The translations under genes and the position numbers were made by a program. 64,000 nt of DNA from NCBI GenBank assembly GCA_013398955.1, contig VWPU01012686.1:62001-126000 (forward strand). Direction: 5' to 3'. Position 1 is the first letter of the stretch, and each line of letters starts with the position of its first letter. Source of the stretch: Callaeas wilsoni. Lineage: Eukaryota > Chordata > Aves > Passeriformes > Callaeidae. The notes below the pieces were generated by a model. That model did no database searches. It was not told the DNA's origin and saw nothing but the letters and a program-made list of their open reading frames with translations. This document shows, piece after piece, positions 61,207 through 64,000 of this stretch.

Positions 61207-62399
61207 GGGCAACATACAGGGATTGCCCACCACAGCCACAGCACAACGGAATTGGGAGTGCCAGGCTGAAATGTGCCAAGCAGGGACGGGAGCCGGGTGT
61301 GAGGCTTTGGTGTGCAAAAGGCTGGGACAGGCAGGCCTGGCCGGGCAGGTGCAGGCGTGTGCTGCTGGGGCACGCCAGCAACACGTGTGAGAAGGCAGAG
61401 CTGGCAGGCAGAGGGCTCCGCTGAGAGCTGAGTTATGGAAAATGACTCTTTCCAAGGAATTGCTAAAATTAAAGCAGCAGTGAGGCCAAGCAAGCAGGAG
61501 CCAATGGGGAGGGTGAGCAAGGACAGCCAACCGGCCTCAGGGCAAGGAAGGGCAGGGTGGGCAGGAGGCCGAGGGGAGGGCACCCTTGCAGGGCATCCAC
61601 CCCCGCCCCCGACTCCTGCCAACTGCCCAGGCAATCGCAAACACCTTGCGGGCAGGATTTGGGGAAAGGCTGACTGGCACCCTGGTGGCACTGGCTGGGG
61701 GATGCCATGGAGCAGGGGGCCTGGGGGAAATAGCCTTTCCCAGCCACATCCCCCACTTGGCTGCCAGTGTGCAGAAAAATACCTCTGTTTTCCCAGCCTG
61801 GAAAAGACAAATGCCCATGAAGAAACAGCCTGCTTCCTGCCAGGGGCTAGTTGCCAGCAAGGGGCAGGGACCAGTGCCCATAGGGGATTTTGGGGAGCCC
61901 TGCAGAGCCCTGTAACTCATTATGTACATCCTCTGCCCTTATCTCCAGCTTAGTGACTGTGACAGGGCTGGGGTTCTGCTCCCTGGACATCAGCATTCAG
62001 GTCGGCAGTAAGGGCTGTTCCAGCTTCCAGATATCTGAGTGTTCCCAGCTCAAATCCCCGTGACTCAGGAAACAACACATGCGAGAAAACTCTGCAGAGA
62101 GACTTGGGAGAAATACTCCCATTGGCAGGTTCCCACTTTCCCTGGCATCCCAGGACTTCTCCTGGTCTGAAGAAAACAACAGTAGTAACAAAACAACAGA
62201 ACTTTCTTCCTGATCTTTGTGTTAAAGAAAAAACCAAAAATGTAATCTTTGGGCAAGCCTACAAAAGTCATTCTCTTTTGTTTTAACTAGATAAATGTTG
62301 ATCAAATCAAAGCTATCACCTCTCCTTGCAGTTGTGGAGACAATGTCACACAGGCAGAGGAAGGGGGCTGGGTGGGAGCCAGGTTTTGTCTACTTTTTC

Positions 62400-62525
62400 A
62401 TTGATGCTGCTAAAAGACACTATTAATTGGATGGAAATAATGATGTTTTGTCTCAGATGAAAGTGCACAATAAATTATCTGTTTATTGTTAGTAGTTTTA
62501 ACCATGAAAAATAACCAACATGTTG
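62400..62525. promoter_or_regulatory. Candidate AT-rich enhancer block with paired SOX-like sites
   Basis: Arms ACAATAAA (62467-62474) and TTTATTGT (62482-62489) form a perfect inverted repeat with a 7-nt spacer. Each arm carries an ACAAT/ATTGT core that SOX proteins bind, in the opposed arrangement seen in SOX dimers. TATTAATTGG lies just upstream. Inferred from motifs only. Confidence 0.28.
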
Positions 62526-62561
62526 GAACGCTGGGGGAATTTGTGATAGGAAGTCCTAGGG

Positions 62562-62606
62562 AAAAAAAAAACAACAACAACAAAACAAAAACACAGAAAA
62601 AAAACC
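62562..62606 (+). repeat. A-rich (CAA)n stretch
   Basis: A poly-A run followed by three to four CAA units and more A-rich sequence up to AACCAGG. Simple repeat, no coding content. Confidence 0.75.
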
Positions 62607-63359
62607 AGGAGGGAAAACTAAAAGTCAAAAAGAGATGTCTCCAAGGCTGTTCAGCAGGATGCAGCAGAACTGGGGAGTGACCCTGCTGCCCAGAAAGTCA
62701 GGACTAGATTGAAGTAGTCACAAAATGGAAGAAAAGGGAAAAAAAATTGCAATCCCTTATTCTCCCTCTCCATCCCTCCCTGCTGTCAGCCAGGATCAGA
62801 GCTGAAAAAGAAGGAGTAAAAGCTGTGCAAGAAGTAGCAGCTCTCCGATGCCATTGGGAAGTGTGTCAGGAGAGCTGGTTGTTTTGTGGGGACAGGAATG
62901 GAAAGATACCGGAGCATTAATAGGTCCAGGAAGAGAACTGAACCTGGGGAAATGCTTGTCCATTAGCTTATGAGCCAGCATCGGTCCATCACCCTGGGCT
63001 GTTTTCCCCATCCATAGCACCCCAGTGGGAGCCACTCAGAGAAAGCAAGGGGCTCATCACAAGCCTGTACACCGATGCTCAGACAGGGCACTTATCACCA
63101 AAAATGCCACTCTCCTGCATTACATGCCACGCCCGGCCTCCAGCAGCAGTGGTACCCCAAGCAGGAGAGCAGATGCTTCACAGCTGCAAAAATATGGTAG
63201 AGCTGAGCCATGGTCAGATCCTGAACTGGCCAGTTTGAGGCTGGTCCTGGCCAGTTGTAAAGCAGCACAGATCTCTTGGACACCTGAGGCCAAAGCTCAG
63301 GGGACAGCATTGGCCTGGTTTACCCCAAAGCTGTGCGTATATGAGGCGAGAGCCTGAGC

Positions 63360-63490
63360 CACTGTCTTTCTAAACCATTTATTCGATCCTCTGTGGCACA
63401 CATCTGACTAAATTACTCACAGATTATTCAAACATCGTGAGAGCTGATTAAATGATTACTGGTGAATCATTTGTTCAAAGCAAAATGCCC
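63360..63490. promoter_or_regulatory. Candidate AT-rich enhancer block
   Basis: The segment has repeated TGATTA/GATTATT words and perfect 8-bp arms AAATGATT (63450-63457) and AATCATTT (63465-63472) with a 7-nt spacer. A TTCAAAG at 63474-63480 reads CTTTGAA on the other strand, a canonical TCF/LEF site. Low CpG and sharp AT-richness against its flanks are typical of vertebrate conserved noncoding elements. It lies about 3 kb from the CpG island. Confidence 0.3.
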
Positions 63491-64000
63491 AAATTCCTCC
63501 ACTGAACAACTGGCAGGCAACAGCAGATGAGTTTCAGTCCTCCAAAATCCCTGAGCTCACATCAGCCCCTGAGTCTGCACTCCTTGCTCACAGCTTCCCC
63601 AAAATATCCACCCCCTGCCCGACCCCTTGCCACTGGCAGGAGCAAGGTGAATAGGAGACGTGGGGAACCATTCCTTGAATTCCTGCTGGACTTCAGGCGA
63701 ACAACAACACAGCAGGCTGAGCTAGGAGCCTTGTCTCTCGCCTTTGCACAAAAGAGATTCTCTGGAGGGGGAAAAACCCCACAACAATAGTGAGGAAACG
63801 TACAAGAAAACTGCAAAGAAAGCAGCTGACCTTGCATGCCGCAGGCCAGAAAAAAGTACAAATGTTCTTGCAAAGAAGCAGGAAAAGATGGAAGCTATGG
63901 AGCCGACGAGCTTTTTACCAGCCCAATTTAATCATCTTCTCAGCAAATGCTCCCCACGAGGAACAAGAGGGGAAAGCAAGATCATGAAAAGATTGCAGGC

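Larger units (their letters stand above)
60561..64000. other. Noncoding right flank
   Basis: CA-rich but lower-CpG sequence to about 60.9 kb, then ordinary DNA with the 17-bp tandem duplication, an A/CAA-rich stretch at 62.56 kb and two AT-rich candidate elements at 62.4 and 63.4 kb. The alternative first-exon candidate lies at 60.9 kb. Confidence 0.55.

Overview
This is vertebrate nuclear DNA and almost certainly avian. The decisive evidence is a CR1 LINE 3' end at about 44.9-45.1 kb that finishes in the CR1-specific ATTCTATG/ATTCTGTG octamers. It is supported by a second, older CR1-type fragment at about 57.3-57.4 kb and by a 1.1 kb solo LTR at 26.9-28.0 kb of a type I know from bird genomes (family name not confirmed). 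There is no bacterial gene organisation. Open frames are short and scattered, with no operons, tRNA genes, rRNA genes or CRISPR arrays. Base composition is close to half GC, which is compatible with a gene-associated bird chromosome, but I cannot assign species or chromosome.

Layout. From 1 to about 59.4 kb the DNA is overwhelmingly noncoding (intronic or intergenic), with AT-rich blocks that look like conserved regulatory DNA, simple repeats, the solo LTR and the CR1 pieces. A few minus-strand segments have the form of internal exons (acceptor, open frame, strong donor): 25784-25912, 22496-22600, 7345-7449, and more weakly 21922-21959 and 1273-1347. I do not recognise their products, and chance could produce some of them. 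From about 59.44 to 60.56 kb lies a dense CpG island with GC boxes, a TATA-like site and good 5' splice sites on both strands. This is the only convincing gene start in the window. From 60.56 to 64 kb the sequence returns to ordinary flanking DNA with CA-rich stretches, a 17-bp tandem duplication and two AT-rich regulatory-looking blocks.

Working model (inference): the CpG island is the promoter of a gene, or a bidirectional promoter. If the main gene is on the minus strand, the large region from about 60 kb down to 1 would be its first introns, with small exons at 25.8, 22.5 and 7.4 kb. If it is on the plus strand, most of the window is upstream intergenic DNA. RNA-seq or a protein search would settle this.

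No known or novel multi-gene system is visible. The most interesting items are a perfect 12-bp-arm hairpin at 30.48-30.52 kb, an unusually long open frame at 16652-17359, the LTR with its internal repeat array and long antisense-oriented frame, overlapping opposite-strand donors in the CpG island, and several compact motif clusters that resemble enhancers.
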